From positions 2,822,501 to 2,886,500 of the forward strand of contig JAVHJL010000002.1 of NCBI GenBank assembly GCA_036971715.1: DNA of 64,000 bases, written 5' to 3'. The position numbers and the translations under genes were made by a program. The notes under the pieces were generated by a model. It did not search any database and had not been told where the DNA came from. It was given only the letters and a program-made list of their open reading frames with translations. The DNA is from Arthrobotrys musiformis. Lineage: Eukaryota > Ascomycota > Orbiliomycetes > Orbiliales > Orbiliaceae. Below are positions 48,461 to 61,777 of the stretch, piece after piece (positions within the stretch are counted from its first letter, which is position 1; each line of letters starts with the position of its first letter).

Positions 48461-50330
48461 ATTGTTGAATGGTAGCTAACTGGACCTTAGGGTTAGGATA
48501 AGTATTGATGAGGGTACCCGGCCGGGTAAGGGTGGATGTTAGGAAGGATGTAGAACCAATATGAGTACAAGAAATCTTAAATCACTTTAAGAGATAGCAA
48601 GTTCTTTCGAGCTCGGAATAGGATTTGTGACGGAATTCTTCGAGTAAAGTTTTTGCGGTAGTACGTTGAAAGTGATGAAGATGTTGATAGCGACATGGTC
48701 TTTAAGAAGTGGATGGACGTTTTAGCTATAAAAAAACGGCTTCTCAAGTGTCTACCTAGGTACCTACGTAGTTACCTTTTAGGTGCTGAGAGGAGCGCAT
48801 ATTCCAATAGAGACCACAACAACTCTATCATTTTCTGCTGCATTTTTAAACGCTCGGTGTGGCCAAGGTCCTAGACGCTAGTGCATAGACAGAGTGGCGT
48901 TAGTCTCGATTATCATATATGTATGCGAAAGTAGAGAGATATCATGGAAATATTATGACGCCAAAAATATCGCTTAGAAGCTATTATAGCTAGTTATGTA
49001 CACGTTTAATACGATGAATGGCGACTAAATTTAACTAAATCTTACCTTTTACAGGCATATATGATCATTGATTAGGCGACTAACCAAGATGGTGTTTGGA
49101 TAACCAGGCAAGAAAAAAAAACACTCAGTCAGTCAGTTCTTCGTATTATTCAAGAATCAAGAAGCCAAAACCAATAATAGAGCTGGAATTTTATCTTGCG
49201 GTACTACAAGAAGGGCAACTGCTAGATGATTGGTTGGGTTTACCAATCTGGCCGCCAGCTTGATTTAAATATTTGTTGTTGATGTTGCATTGTGCTCCGA
49301 GCATAGATAGCCAGCTACTTTATATTAGGGACTTGTCAGGTATGCCGATACAGACTTGGATATCTTCACACCCATATAGACGCCGAGATAGCCTATGGGG
49401 AGGGTCGGTTTTATTTTTCATTGCCGTGCGTCCGCGGTTTAATTCTCAAGTTGTGTCATCATATCATCATACCGCTCAATTTTGTTTTCGAAATTTCATA
49501 GATATACTGAGGGGGTCAAATTGATACTTAGGTAGGAGGTGGGTGCCTTATGGGTAATACCAACTTGAGGTATACATGATACTATTCACAAAGCTGAGGA
49601 GCTAAGTAGACAACTATAATTGTGAAATTGGGGCTAGTACTATTAGAATACGCAATATATGGTTGGCCCGGCCAATGTCAGGTGCACGTGCCACGCAACT
49701 GCTCATACGCCGTACGCTATCTAATAAGACAGAGGCTAATTCCACTAAATATTGTCTGGAGACCTGCCGGAACACATTGCGCGGTGCTGGCCGGTGGCTA
49801 CTTCACCAGAAACCCTAACCACCACGATATCAACAAGAATATAATGCAAAGTTTTCGATCCAAAAGTAGTCATCTCGCCTCGCTGCAGGGCTGCAAAATG
49901 CAACAACATATTATACCATGGTGGGCCGGGCAAATAAACAATCCGAGAATTGCAAGGGTATATGTTCCAAAAACTTCGTACCACCCTCTGCAAAAGCGCG
50001 AGGAATAGTACGACATTAAGCACCTAGTGCAAGTACAAAGGCACGTAGCATTAGTTCTTAATCTCTGAGTACCCGGAACAGGTAGTTTGAGCTACTCAGA
50101 GGCCGAGGAATATCGTCGATTCCAAAAATCGGAATAACCTTTTCGCCACGTGAGCATATATGGTTATTGGAAACCTACGTTTGCTGGTAGAATTGATCAG
50201 CTGATGGCCGAGCCGTTATTTGGGCCCACTATATATATACCTAGGTACCCGTCTATTTTTATGAAATGCGCGCTCATACACATAAAAGATTTATTGAAAA
50301 CTCAAAAAACTGAACATTAATCGACACATG
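48461..50330. other. gene-free interval
   Basis: Upstream flank of the rhodopsin-domain gene and AT-rich DNA. The open frame at 49622-50008 has no motifs and no splice context. Confidence 0.4.
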
Positions 50331-52291
50331 TCATAGCCTCCCTATGACAATATATATGAGGTGAGATTTAGCCTCTGTTGTCAATGCAATAGTTTTTGAA
50401 TGCCTTTGTGTCATAAGTATATCCAGGTGTCTGCATAATCCCTTGGTATTAATCGAGGAATAGGCCGTCAAGCTCCAGGCATGCGCATGGTTGACACGTT
50501 GCGCGAATTCATTCAAATGTATGTGCACATGGTATCGCCGATTCGCAATCGATTCGCATGATGACTTGGAAGCGAGATGGTTTTTCGTCGAGTGTGCAAC
50601 GTGGGAAACTTTACAAAGTGGTAAACCAAGTTGTGATAAAACTTCAGAGGAGTTTACAAAGGCGATAACATTCTGAAGCCATGCATTCAAATTGGGTCTT
50701 CTTGTGAATTGAGACACAGTTTAGACCAGATTTCGTGACACTGCATATCGCTTAACCCTCTGACCCGATTCAATAAATCCTTTTGTAGGTGAAATCCCTC
50801 ATGAATCTTGATTAAACTCTTGGGCCCCATGCTAGTAGGTCTTGATATTCCAAGGAATTCAATACATCGCTATATAAATCTTTTTGGTACATTGAAAATT
50901 CTAGATCGCAGGACCTATTTACACAACCGATTCCGGGCTAACTGGTAATATATTCAAATTGCAGATTATAGCTTAGGGGCCTACAAAAAAAAAACCCTCC
51001 GGATGAATGTGAGTTCGAAATACTATCGGTTTTCGGACACACCAGTTCCAAGTAGTTCGAAACTCCCTTAAAAGCTTGAGTCATGGCAGCGTCGTGGGTA
51101 GTATTATGTGCATATATTGCCAAAATTCGGAAAGCAAGGCGGCGAGATGCAGATTTTTGGTTTTGAGCAGAGGTAAGGAGGTTCGAGAGCATGGGAGCCC
51201 CCAGCGATTGCATGGTTCAAGGTTTGTTAACTCTGGCCTGGGGAACCCTACTTTGCGATTTCCAAACCCCACCCACACAAGCAGGTTGTATTTCTGGAGG
51301 TATTCGGGCTCTGTCAGAACTGACGCACCAATCATCCATAGATATGCATATATTTCTGAGAAACTTTTCAGAGGGCTAAGTATTTACTACTTTCAAATAG
51401 TCCAAGGTGTTCAACAAATTACTAAAAGACTAAAGAGGCTGTGATTATTCAAATATCTGAGCCCTTTGGTCTTTATATATATGCCCTAGTGTCCTTCTGT
51501 GCGGAGATTAGGATTTGGGCCTGTGCAGATCTGCAATATCTACTTTTTTCTCTTTTCTAGTTAGTGAATATTGCTTTAGGGAGCGACACGGCATTATTTT
51601 CTAGTCACTACATTCAGTCGCAAAGCGTTCTTACGACTTCCTTTTACGATTCATTGACATCTGAATTGTGCATCGTAAGCTGAATAGATTTTCCTAGCTT
51701 GTGCAAATGCAACCTCTAAATTCGCGAAAGTTATTTCAGATTTGAAAGAGTATCTAAACACCACCCTTTTGGAAAGTTTGTGCTGGCTGAAGAGGCACAT
51801 GATTATATGGGGCTCGACGGCATATGAGACCGGCTATCTGGAAAGCGCTTCCATTGCAGCAGGTACTTGATTATCTGAGGATTATTGACTCTAGATCCTC
51901 GTCTTGGGATTGAATCAATTCGTTCAGTTAAATCTTCATCTTTTAGACTATGGTAACAGCTAAGAATCTCTGACATCAATTGGTTGAATTTAGGTGTATA
52001 CGCCATATAAAATAGCACGTGCACATTGAACCGGAGCCCAGCATTGCATCGCTAACCTGCGCTAGGAAGCTACATTTTTCTATTTCTTTGGAACGGTCTT
52101 ATCTCTCTCTCGCCTTTGTAGCGAGATTTCAAAACGAACAATTTGTCGCATATCCAGCCCTCGTCGACTCTTTGGTCTAGGCTTGGTCCGTGCACCTCCT
52201 CAAGTCCTCCGCTCAGCGGTAACGATACTGCTCGGTTCAACCCGAATAGAATTTTACGGTCGAATAAGCCGCCCTCGTACAGATCGAGCAT
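50331..52291 (-). pseudogene. scattered minus-strand coding-like segments, possible decayed gene(s)
   Basis: Several minus-strand open segments have protein-like composition: 52291-52070 (MLDLYEGGLFDRKILFGLNR, then SLPLSGGLEE), 52024-51803, 51213-50938 (MLSNLLTSAQNQKSASRRLA) and 50717-50331. I could not join them with convincing splice sites into one frame, and no domain is recognisable. They may be exons of one gene I cannot model, unrelated chance frames, or remains of a dead gene. No transposon motifs were seen in them. Confidence 0.22.
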
Positions 52292-52685
52292 CTGGGCTTC
52301 GTTTCGGGCAACGAGGCTACATCGTAGCCTGGAGTTAGCAGATATTGTTGAACGGCAAAGGGTAGCGGAACCCGATTGGTCACTCTGTTATGAACAAAGG
52401 ATCTTTACCCAATATATAATATTATAGCTATCGGTCGCTCTTTGGCCTCGCAGTTTCATATACAAGATCCAGCTATATAAAGGCCGTTAAATTCTATAGG
52501 CCATATATACTACGCCCGGCTAAATCATAGTCGAGATTTCGCCTCTGGAATTCTACCCCAATTTAAATTCGGATTCTTTTCAAAGCAACCTTTTGTGGTC
52601 CCTGCTAAACCAAAAGGCCCCTGCAAGATCAAATTGCTCATATATCAGTTCAAAGCTGTGAAGGCTGGACTATTAATCAAGAATC

Positions 52686-55110
52686 ATGGAACATATCTCC
52701 AACAATGTTACGGACCAATACCTGGACTTGAAAAGCGAGCCTTCGACAGGGCCTGAATCCTTTCCCACTCAAGATGCAAGAAGCGCTGATGCGGCATTAG
52801 CATTTACCCGTCAGCAAAGGGCCATTCGTGACAACGGCGATCCAATCGACGAAAAGCAACTGATAAAGAAAATCGACTACAGAATAGTCCCAATCATGTT
52901 CGCTTGCTATACCATGCAGTTCATTGATAAAGTCAACATTAATGTGAGTTTTTCTTCATGTTATCGTCTTGGCGCCCCTGTAAACTGAGCGCGGCAAGGA
53001 ATGGCGATATCATACTGCTCATTTACACGAGGAACAAAATTAATCAACTAATTTCATTATCTGATAGTACGCTGCTGTTATGGGTCTAAATCAAGACCTC
53101 GGTCTGAAAGGAAATGAATTCTCATGGTGCGCTACTGCTTTCTTCATAGCTTTCCTCATTGCCGAGATTCCCACAGGTACGCTCCTTGTCATACACATGA
53201 GTTTTCCGACTCCTCCCTTTACTGGAATTATATGGATAAGGCTCGCTTATCTCGTTCTCTGGGTGGCCAAAGAATCCATGGGATCGATGGCGGCGGAGTA
53301 GCACCAAGCTAACTCTCGTTCTCGGCCCAGGCATCATCTTGCAAAAGCTTCCGACGGCCAAATACTTAGGATTTAGTGTTATCATGTGGGGTGTTACAAC
53401 CGCTTGTACGGCTGCCTGTCATGATTTCACTGGACTATTGATCGTCAGGATCTTTCTAGGTGCCTTTGAAGTAAGATCGCATCTCGGTATCCTTTTAAGT
53501 TGTTTAACGATCGATCCTTACCAGCAACAAACTTCGATAGGCGGCAATCGCCCCTTGTTTGATTCTGATTACAAGTAGGTATTTTCTACATCATGGCAAG
53601 GAACGATCATATTTTGAGCCATGGAACCTTTCGTTGGAATAAACCATTTCTGACCAAAAATCCTGAACTTAGGTATGTGGTACACAAAAGCGGAACAAGT
53701 CCCCCGCATGAGTCTGTGGTACAGCGGGCTCGGTATCGGCCAAATATTTGGGGGTCTGGTTTCCTATGGTATGCCCTCATATTGCCTTAGGCCCAAGGCT
53801 GAGATTTATTTGTAACTTTGCAACCCTAGGCGTGGGAGGACATGATAGGGTCTAGTTCACAGAGGCTATTCAGCTAACGGGATCCTGATACCATGGCATA
53901 GGTTTCCAACATGTTGAGAGCAGCTTTGCGAGTTGGCGAGTTATGTTCCTCGCCCTTGGCGGTGTAACCATAGCGATTGGAATATGGACACTTTGGAAGC
54001 TGCCTGATACGCCAATGGCTTCTACGTGGCTTACGGAGCAAGAACGACTAGCAGTCCTTGAAAAAGTAGAAAAGAACCAAACCGGTGTTAGCAGCACGGA
54101 GTTCAAGCCGAACCAGCTGAAGGAGGTCTTTTTAGACCCGCAGATATGGGCCCTCGTTTTCTTCACAATCCTTGTATGACCAACTTAAGTACTTAGTGGT
54201 ACGAACAGGAATCCTACAACGAATGCTGACGAATTTCGTTGCCCTTCTAGATCTCGATTTCGTCAGGCGTAATTACGACATACTCAGCTACCGTAACCCG
54301 AAGTTTTGGATACACGCCTAGACTTACGGCCCTTCTAAATATGCCGTCAGGGGTTGTGTCAATTCTATCCACTGTGTTATCTGGTATCGTTGTCGGAAGA
54401 AGTTCCACGAGATCTCTGTGGATTGCTGGCCTGTGTATTCCCGGGATCGTGGGGGGTGCACTCATGTCTTTCCTATCAGTTAGGCAGAAAGCAGGAAACC
54501 TCATAGGGATTTATCTAGTTAACGCTGTATGTATAGGCCTCAGCCCTATTCCCTATCCTGACCAAATTCTTTACCTGTGATACTAATTTTTTCCTAGATT
54601 ACTGCTACGCTCATTTTGATTTTCACTTGGCTCGCGGCAAACGTTGCTGGTCATACGAAGCGAATTGCTGCGAGCGTAGTGGTGTCCGGAAGCTTCTCGA
54701 TTGGGAGCATTATTGGTCCCATGACATTTCAATCCAAGGATGCCCCCGCGTAAGTTAGCGAGTGGAACCAATATGAATTATCATAGCGAATTCAGTGGGG
54801 CTGATTTTACTTTCACATATTTATAGTTACTTTCCAGCGAAAGTCACGGTTTTGGCAACCCAGGGGGCCGCAGCCGTAGTCGCGCTAGCTCTCCGATTTT
54901 ATTATGATTTCGAGAACCGCCGCAGAGACCGCATTGAAAGAGAGAATGCAGGAGACGAAAAGAGCGAAACTATGAGCAACGTAGAGTGGATGAACCGTAA
55001 GCTACTATACAAACCAATAGAGATTATTCCAGAGCTGAGCACTCGTACTGACAACGTTTGCCACTCCAGTCACGGACAGGGAAAACTTGACTTTCCGCTA
55101 TGTCTTATGA
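52686..55110 (+). CDS. MFS anion:cation symporter of the Dal5/allantoate permease group
   Basis: Ten exons: 52686-52943, 53068-53176, 53331-53470, 53541-53574, 53673-53768, 53902-54173, 54251-54526, 54598-54749, 54827-54996 and 55070-55110. All phases fit and the product is 515 residues. The cytosolic N-terminus leads into KKIDYRIVPIMFACYTMQFIDKVNIN, the standard opening of the family, then YAAVMGLNQDLGL and EFSWCATAFFIAFLIAEIPTG. Others are QKLPTAKYLG, VRIFLGAFEAAIAPCLIL, and MWYTKAEQVPRMSLWYSGLGIGQIFGG. The carboxy end LTDRENLTFRYVL is the classic family tail. Such carriers import allantoate, tartrate, nicotinate-like or other organic anions. The substrate is unknown. The 34-base fourth exon uses the donor GTAGGT, which alone keeps frame. 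The gene looks intact despite many small exons. Confidence 0.88.
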
Positions 55111-56858
55111 TTTATGGTCCGGGTTGAACTCGCACCCGTCTTGCTTTACCAGACCAGGTCCGGGCCTAGAGGGGAAAGAAATACGGCTAGAAGTCTGTCG
55201 GGGGAACCTTAATGGAAGATACGATGTCGGAAATGACCAGCCATTAGCCAAACACCCTTTTAATCTCGTCTTCAGTTCTTTGAAGTACGTGACCTCGCTA
55301 TCTTTTTGGTCTAATCGTATTGCTACTATATCAGTAAGTTGGATTATTTAACCGGGAAAGCCAATTTGTGCACTCAGGAAGAACACCTTTTTCAATTTTA
55401 AAAGGAGGGCGAGAAGATATTTTTGCCGTCAGAAAGTATATCGTTAGATTCTTCGTTGCAACCAATTGCAATCGCAACAATAAATGTTTTAAGCCCCTTA
55501 AAATTCAGAAAATTATTCCTGTGAAATCGGCACGCTACTCCCATCTTTCTTCAAAGTATTCGAGAAACGGAGATGTGATTGAATGTTTCATTGGTCTTCG
55601 GCGCGCGTAGATATGCAACTGGATGTGGAGACGTCTGCGTCCTCGGCTGAATAATCTTTTTTTGGTTATGGTTGTGGACCCATAGCGACCAACGGCCTAT
55701 CAAGGATACTGAGCACACATTCCTCCCCTTTAGGCATACTGAGGAGTAATCCTTCGGCCCAGGATCCAATCAGCAGCTTTGAATACTGATGCATTTCATG
55801 AACCCTCGCCGGGCTCCTGGGTTCCAGCATAATGGTGCATTCGAACCGCAACTGTAAATGTCTCAAGCGGCTCGAGGCGAATCCCAGTTACACCTTTCGG
55901 CCCACTCGGACGGTTACAACTAGCTATGCTCTGAATTGCTGAAATTTGGGTGCACACCTCGGGTTCTCAACAGGGGGCATTACTATTGATCACTGATCAC
56001 TCACATGACACTCTCGCGATCAAAGAGCTAGAACCCAACCTGGGTTCTCGATCTCGGTCAACATGTCAACGTCGCGTAGCGTCAACTTGGAGCCGCGAAC
56101 GAAAACAAAGTTAGCTCAGAGGATAAGTGAAAGTTTTAGTAGCTGGTCGACCCTATATATGGCTGTGCCAGGCGGCTCTTAATTCTTGCAGGAATCTTGG
56201 TAACGAGGGGGATTAAGCTTAAATTCGAGTTCTCGAGTTCTCGAGACTCGATCGATCGAAAACGATGCTTACATTTCCTTCTCGTGTCTTGTCCAGCTAG
56301 CCGCCCAGTTTCCTGGAACTCTTGGCTTTGCTCCATCATTCGAGTCTTTCTGCGCGGGTGTAGCACAGCTTGCAGCTTCCTGCACCGTTTGCCGTCCGTG
56401 TTGTATGTTGTCAGATATCACAAATTAAAGATTAATTGCAAGTCGCTCATGGAAAGATTAAACGACAGCCCTTGGATGAATTGGATATTTAAATAGCGGA
56501 ATATGTTTTCTCTTTTCGAGAAAATCATCAGTCGAAACCCGATGTTTCCTCTATTTTCTCAGCTCTAGAAGGGAATACTTAAATCATCAGCATTTATATT
56601 TCGTTCTCCCCACCGTTACACAAAGCCAGTGTCGAGACTGACACAAAGCCTCCCTCGGGTGCAACACACAAACTCCAACACTACCTAGTCGCTCTACCTT
56701 CAGAGCTGGTCTTCACTATTTGGTTGGCGGTATATCGAAAGAATCTTACCAAAATCCCCTTATCAGTATCTGTTCAATTACAGCCTGCCTAGCCTATGCC
56801 TACGTTTTACTCTTATCCTAAGAGAATACATTACGAGATTATCTTTTAAAATATAAAA
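55111..56858. other. gene-free interval with CTCGAG repeats
   Basis: No coding sequence recognised. A short direct repeat of TTCTCGAG-like units spans about 56224-56259, ending in ATCGATCGA. The last 250 bases before 56859 are CT-rich and may be a promoter. Confidence 0.4.
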
Positions 56859-57128
56859 ATGGCCCCTTACCTCCTCGCCCGCGATCAATCTTCCAACCCC
56901 CTCTCGGATATAGACGCCGCCGATGTCGGAAGCGCGATTACATATTTCGCACAAAAAGACGGCCTACCCTACGTCTCCAAGCTCCCACTTGTACAATCTT
57001 TGATGGAATGGTGTCTTGGAGCTTTGCTCTTTATGGGATTTGTGATATTCGGTTTAGCTTACGGAAAGCAGATCTTGAAGGAATGCCGCTACTTGAAGTG
57101 GTCTGGAGGCCTTTTGGCCTCACATTAG
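56859..57128 (+). CDS. small single-helix membrane protein
   Basis: A complete frame of 89 residues with a good fungal start context (AAAATGGCC). The N-terminal half is soluble (SDIDAADVGSAITYFAQKDG), followed by one strong hydrophobic segment CLGALLFMGFVIFGLAYG (about residues 52-69) and a short basic end KQILKECRYLKW. No family recognised. The small size, the clean helix and the promoter-like upstream region support a real gene. A spliced longer form cannot be excluded, because another frame stays open downstream to 57271. Confidence 0.5.
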   Translation: MAPYLLARDQSSNPLSDIDAADVGSAITYFAQKDGLPYVSKLPLVQSLMEWCLGALLFMGFVIFGLAYGKQILKECRYLKWSGGLLASH

Positions 57129-57704
57129 GGTTTTCAGGCCTGAGGATAGACTTGACATTCAATTATTCAACGAGTTATGGTTTTATGTGGTTGGTTATTG
57201 AATACGGGTGCAATTTGTTTCGGGGTCGCGGGGGCGGAGTTGATTCCAGAGGGTTTTACAGCGGGAGTTGAGAGTTACATGTACATTATATACGATCCTA
57301 CGAGACTTTACTTTACAAAACTGCAATGAAATTAACATGGGAACCTGTTTGAAAATGAAAATACAGGACTTCGATGTTTTGATTATCCGCTTTACGGGAT
57401 CCTGCGAGGTTGCTTCAGGGTTATAGCACGACAGTGACAGAAAAGCATCGCAATTGCGCAAAAGTTCAAACCAAACACCCTGTGGATTTATCTGCAGATC
57501 GCAGACCTAGTAAATCTTCCAATCTGATATTCTTGTGCCCTCCAAATATTTCGCACGCAAGATTTATCCGCAAAACACTACCGAGTGGCTGTCATATCAG
57601 TGGTGAAACACCTGCCGCCATGCTTTTGACCGTAAACCTATTTTTACGTCCGGTTATCAATGCACCACGTGGCTCCTTCGGGAAAATGATTGATAGGCTA
57701 AGAA
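57129..57704. other. spacer between small membrane protein and GH78 gene
   Basis: Presumed 3' flanks of two convergent genes. Nothing else seen. Confidence 0.4.
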
Positions 57705-60700
57705 CTATACCACGACCCAGCCCTCTGATAAGCCATCTGGTTTCGTTTGGAGTAGCCGCAATTGTGAGTCGTTAACCGTCGTTGTCAGGACCCACTTTCC
57801 TGCACCGAGTTTTTTCAACGGTTGCCCAAGAACGAGCACCTCGCCCTCGCAATTCCCTGGCAGTAGAACTTCAATGACTATCTTCTGATTCTCATTGTCA
57901 TACTTCCAGTTACACTCGACTATTCCCTTAGGGCTACTATATACCATCTCCGACCAAGTGATGCCATGCTCGGGGTTTGGTATTGGGTCGAAAACAAACT
58001 TAAGATCACCTTGCTCGTTTTCCTGATACTTCATTTTAATACCGCCCACCTTTTCAAAGATCCATCGACCGACACTGCCGTAGGCGTAGTGGTTCAAGCT
58101 CGTCATTCCAGCGGTATTGACACTCCCATCAGGCTTGACCGCATCCCAGCGCTCCCATATAGTTGTGGCACCCATACTGACAGGGTATAACCACGAAGGA
58201 GGGGTTCTTGGTCCTAGAAGAACTTTGTATGCGAGGGAAATAGATTTCAGGTTGTCTTCAGGTGATAATGGCGTTGGGGGGGATGCGCAGATGGCATGGA
58301 GAAGTTCGGGTGTTCCAGCAAAACCCGTGGCAAGATGGTGATTATTGTTCACAATGAGGTGATGCAGTCGATCGATTGCTGGCTTGACGAGATTATCTGG
58401 AAGAAGCCCAAAGTTTATAGCGAGAGAGTGAGCAGTTTGGGTATCTTGCGTCAATATCTTCTGGGGCTCGGTGTTTTCGCATCGAGTGGATCCAGAACCC
58501 TGTTGAACAAGATACTGTGACTGCCATTGTGATTTTAGCCTGAGTGCAGTTGATTCCCACTCGCGGATGCCGTCCTGATCCTGGAGGACAGTTGCAATCT
58601 TTAAGATGGTGTTGGTAATATTGCAGAGCCAGGTATCAGCGACAAACATTGGATGGGTGGCTGGCAGATCTGGGCGCCCTGGTGGAGCCGAGGGATCAAG
58701 CCAATCTCCGAACTGGAAACTGTTCGCCCATAAACCGGTCCTGGGGTTTTTAGGGATGCCTTTCTTGTGGTAGTCTACCATGGAACTATAAAGTTCTCTC
58801 AAAAGATTCGTATCGCCATAAGCTTGGTAAAGATACCAGGGCAACGTAACCAACACATCTTGCCAAAGTGCATTGGGTCTGTGTGAGCCGGGCATACGCA
58901 GGGCGTTTGGCGACCTTATATGCAATATGATTGGTTAGCTACCCATAGCCAAAGAGATGAAGTTTCTCCAGACAACAGCACTTACACCAAAGGAGGGCAA
59001 TTTCTACCTCCTATCCTTTGACCATCGACCAAACCGTGCAGCCACGAGCGGAGGAATGTTTGGCAGTCAAAGATATAGATGGCTGTCGGACCAAATGCCT
59101 AATATTATATCATTCCGTTAGAAAATCGAATACGGCTCTATAGCTTAGATTTGATATGTGTAAGTAGGAGCCTACATTTATGTCACCAGTCCTAGAAGCA
59201 CACAATATTAGAACTGATTGTTGTGTAGCGCAGTAAATAGTGTTTATACTCACCATCCTAATCTTTCATCCCGTTGGGGACAGTCTGTGCAAATAGATAA
59301 GAAATTCGCTCTAGCACTCCATCGGATATTCTCCACAAGTCTGTTTAACTCCTTATGGCTACTGTTGAACTTTAGTAGGCCAGGCGGAAGATTGCTGCCG
59401 TAGACCTTCGCGGTGACTTCCAACCCGTCAATCCATGGGTCCACCTGAACGTAGCGGAACCCGTGGAAAGTAAACTCTGGCTCCCATTCTTCAACGCCAG
59501 AACCATTAAAAATGTAGGAATCCGTAGCTTTCGCCTCTCGTAACAACCCTGTACAGGGTGATCCATCAGGTTGTAGTACTTCGACGTGCACAAATGAGAC
59601 TCTGGTGCCAGCAGGAGCAGACCCCTTTATCCTGACTCTACCAGCGGTATTCTGTCCGAAATCAAGTATTGTTTTCCCGGCAGGAGAGGTAATATATTTC
59701 TGCACGTATAATAACTCTGTGCAGGCGATGACCGGCGTCGTAGAGGCTTGAAGAGTTGGGATAGACCTATCTCGCCAGGTGTTCGCCATGACTTTGACGT
59801 CTTCCCAAACATTTCCTTGTTCAGGCCCATCTTCGATGCTTATCCGGGAATCAAATTGTTCCCCGTCATATATTTCTGTCTTTTGTATCGGGCATCTTCT
59901 TGTGCATTTCCATCCAGTGGAGCCCGTAGGACCTGTCCTAACAATTTCTTTACCTCCTGTTGGTTTGTATATTTCAATAATCGATAGGAAGCCTGTCTCT
60001 TTGCCAAAGATGCCTCGCCTCGCATCGCCTCCGCTAGATAGACGACCTCGGTACCAGCCATCCGCTACTAAAACCGTGACAATATTTTCCCCCGGCCTAA
60101 AGTACCTAGAAACGTCGTATGTCTGGTAGCAAATTCTGAGACTGTACTCTGTCCAACCTGGGTCCATAATGCTTTGGCTGATAGCCCTGCCATTTATGTA
60201 GACTTTATAGACTCCAAAAGCGGTAATGTGAAGTCTAACAGCACTAACAGCCTCCACGTTGAAAGAATTCCGAAAAACGGAAACGGCTTTCGGCCTTTCC
60301 CAACCGTCGAGGTCCCATGGGGTGGATATAGGCACCACTCCATCCGCTGTTTTACACCAGGTTTCAAGGCCACCAACCAACGTGCTTTCGAAAGTCAAAA
60401 TATCGGCCGTCATTACCGTATCGGATGCTGCGTTAGTCAGTTTCCCTAGCTCTTCCGCGAAGGCTGATGAGGATACACTCCCTAATCGGGATGCATATCC
60501 TTCAAAAGTTCCGAATTCCCACCCATCACCGAGTTCCAAAACGAAATCCTCGCGTTTATCATGTCGGGTTAAAACTCCTGTGACCGAAACCTCGTAGACT
60601 CGCCCTGGCTGAACGTTTGGAAACGCCTTTGGCCACGGGATATTCTCGCTGCGCGAAGTCCTTGGTCCCAAAATGCCAATAGACGTAAGCGAGTTGGCTT

Positions 60701-60899
60701 CGGGCGTGGTACCTATGTCCCAGCTTCGGAGCGATAGTATGTAGGTTTGCTGCCACCAGCCATGCGACGAGTGCGGCGAAGAGTAGGACCAAGAAATCGG
60801 GGGAGTCGGGTCGTCAACCCCTAAGAAATTCGAGGTGTTTGAGAGACGGAGGTTGGTGATTTCGAGCGGCTGTCGGTCCGCCATAACTACTGACGGCAA
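57705..60899 (-). CDS. GH78 alpha-L-rhamnosidase
   Basis: Four exons, 60899-59254, 59191-59176 (16 bases), 59098-58986 and 58914-57705, give 994 residues with all phases consistent. The N-terminal beta domains carry PPISWSYSSP, TAFGVYKVYINGR, DPGWTEYSLRICYQTYDVS and LVADGWYRGRLS, all standard GH78 features. The catalytic (alpha/alpha)6 barrel begins near DCPQRDERLGW, joined by the tiny exon to TGDIN. This is the most conserved block and carries acidic catalytic residues. Further motifs are AFGPTAIYIFDCQTFLRSWL, NALWQDVLVTLPWYLYQAYGD and TTIWERWDA with the conserved Glu. A C-terminal beta-sandwich follows. No signal peptide is apparent (start MPSVVMADRQPLEI), so it is probably intracellular. 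The enzyme removes terminal L-rhamnose from plant glycosides or pectin oligomers. Confidence 0.93.
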
Positions 60900-61777
60900 A
60901 CTAAAGCATGCAATTACAATTCGCCGCTATCAGATGACTATTTGGATGTTGGAGATGTGTCCCTGCTGAATCTTTGAATGCACTCGATCGAGCTGAAGAC
61001 CAACACAATTGCACAAGATATCCCTAGTTTTTGCTTCGGTCTAGAGCCTGGCTACGGAGCGGCAGTTGTCATACGCTATAACTATTGGTGGTTTTGTAGG
61101 CAAGTAGGACAACCTGTAGCTGTGGGGGGTTCGATATAATACGGCCCCTCTCGGTACTAAGGAAGGATGAAGTCGAGAGAACTGAGATCGCGATCGCGAT
61201 CGAGCACCTTGTACCTGGAATAATGCGGGGATTTGTGCAACATCGCTCCAACACGAACCTAAAATCCAACGTGCCTGCGACCAACGACGCATCAGGCAAA
61301 GCGGGTGGGACCCGAATGTTTGTGTTTAGTCTGGGCCGCGCGGTCAGCACCAGCGCACCAACCTGATTGCATGTTCGACAAATGCACGTAGACAGGACCT
61401 AGGTACAGGAGCAGTTAAAAACACATTGTGAAGCTACCAGCGATCGTTAGAGAGTGCGTACATACAATTTCGTATTAGGAATCGACTTAATTTCAGATCG
61501 GAATGGTAATCTATTGGGGAGTTCGGGCCAACCTAAGCTAGCGGAGCTGCGTGGAATAGCTATTAATAGTGCTCGCTTTGATTTATTTGCTGTACTATGT
61601 TGTATTTTGTCGTCTACAACACATATCGCAATATCACTTACAAAACTTACGAGACTGTTAGAAAACCTCGCCGAACTCTGTTTCCTACTACATCAATATT
61701 AATGATTGGGTACCGGATATTATTGGTAACATAGTGCAGTATTATTAGCAATGCAGTATAAGCTATATTTTGGTCAT
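60900..61777. other. GH78 upstream region
   Basis: Promoter side of the GH78 gene and 3' flank of the secreted protein gene at 61778. Contains a GATCGC tandem palindrome listed separately. No other gene seen. Confidence 0.4.
61186..61202. repeat. GATCGC tandem palindrome upstream of GH78
   Basis: GATCGCGATCGCGATC is a perfect 16-base palindrome (61186-61201) built of GATCGC units, 287 bases upstream of the GH78 start. Such symmetric sites can be bound by dimeric regulators. No known factor is assigned. Confidence 0.35.

Noticed and set aside
49622..50008. 128-codon open frame in a gene-free gap
   Set aside because: No motif, no splice context, no promoter-like leader.
55795..55870. tRNA gene on the minus strand from a GGTTCGAATGC motif
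   Set aside because: The T-arm does not pair and no cloverleaf could be built.
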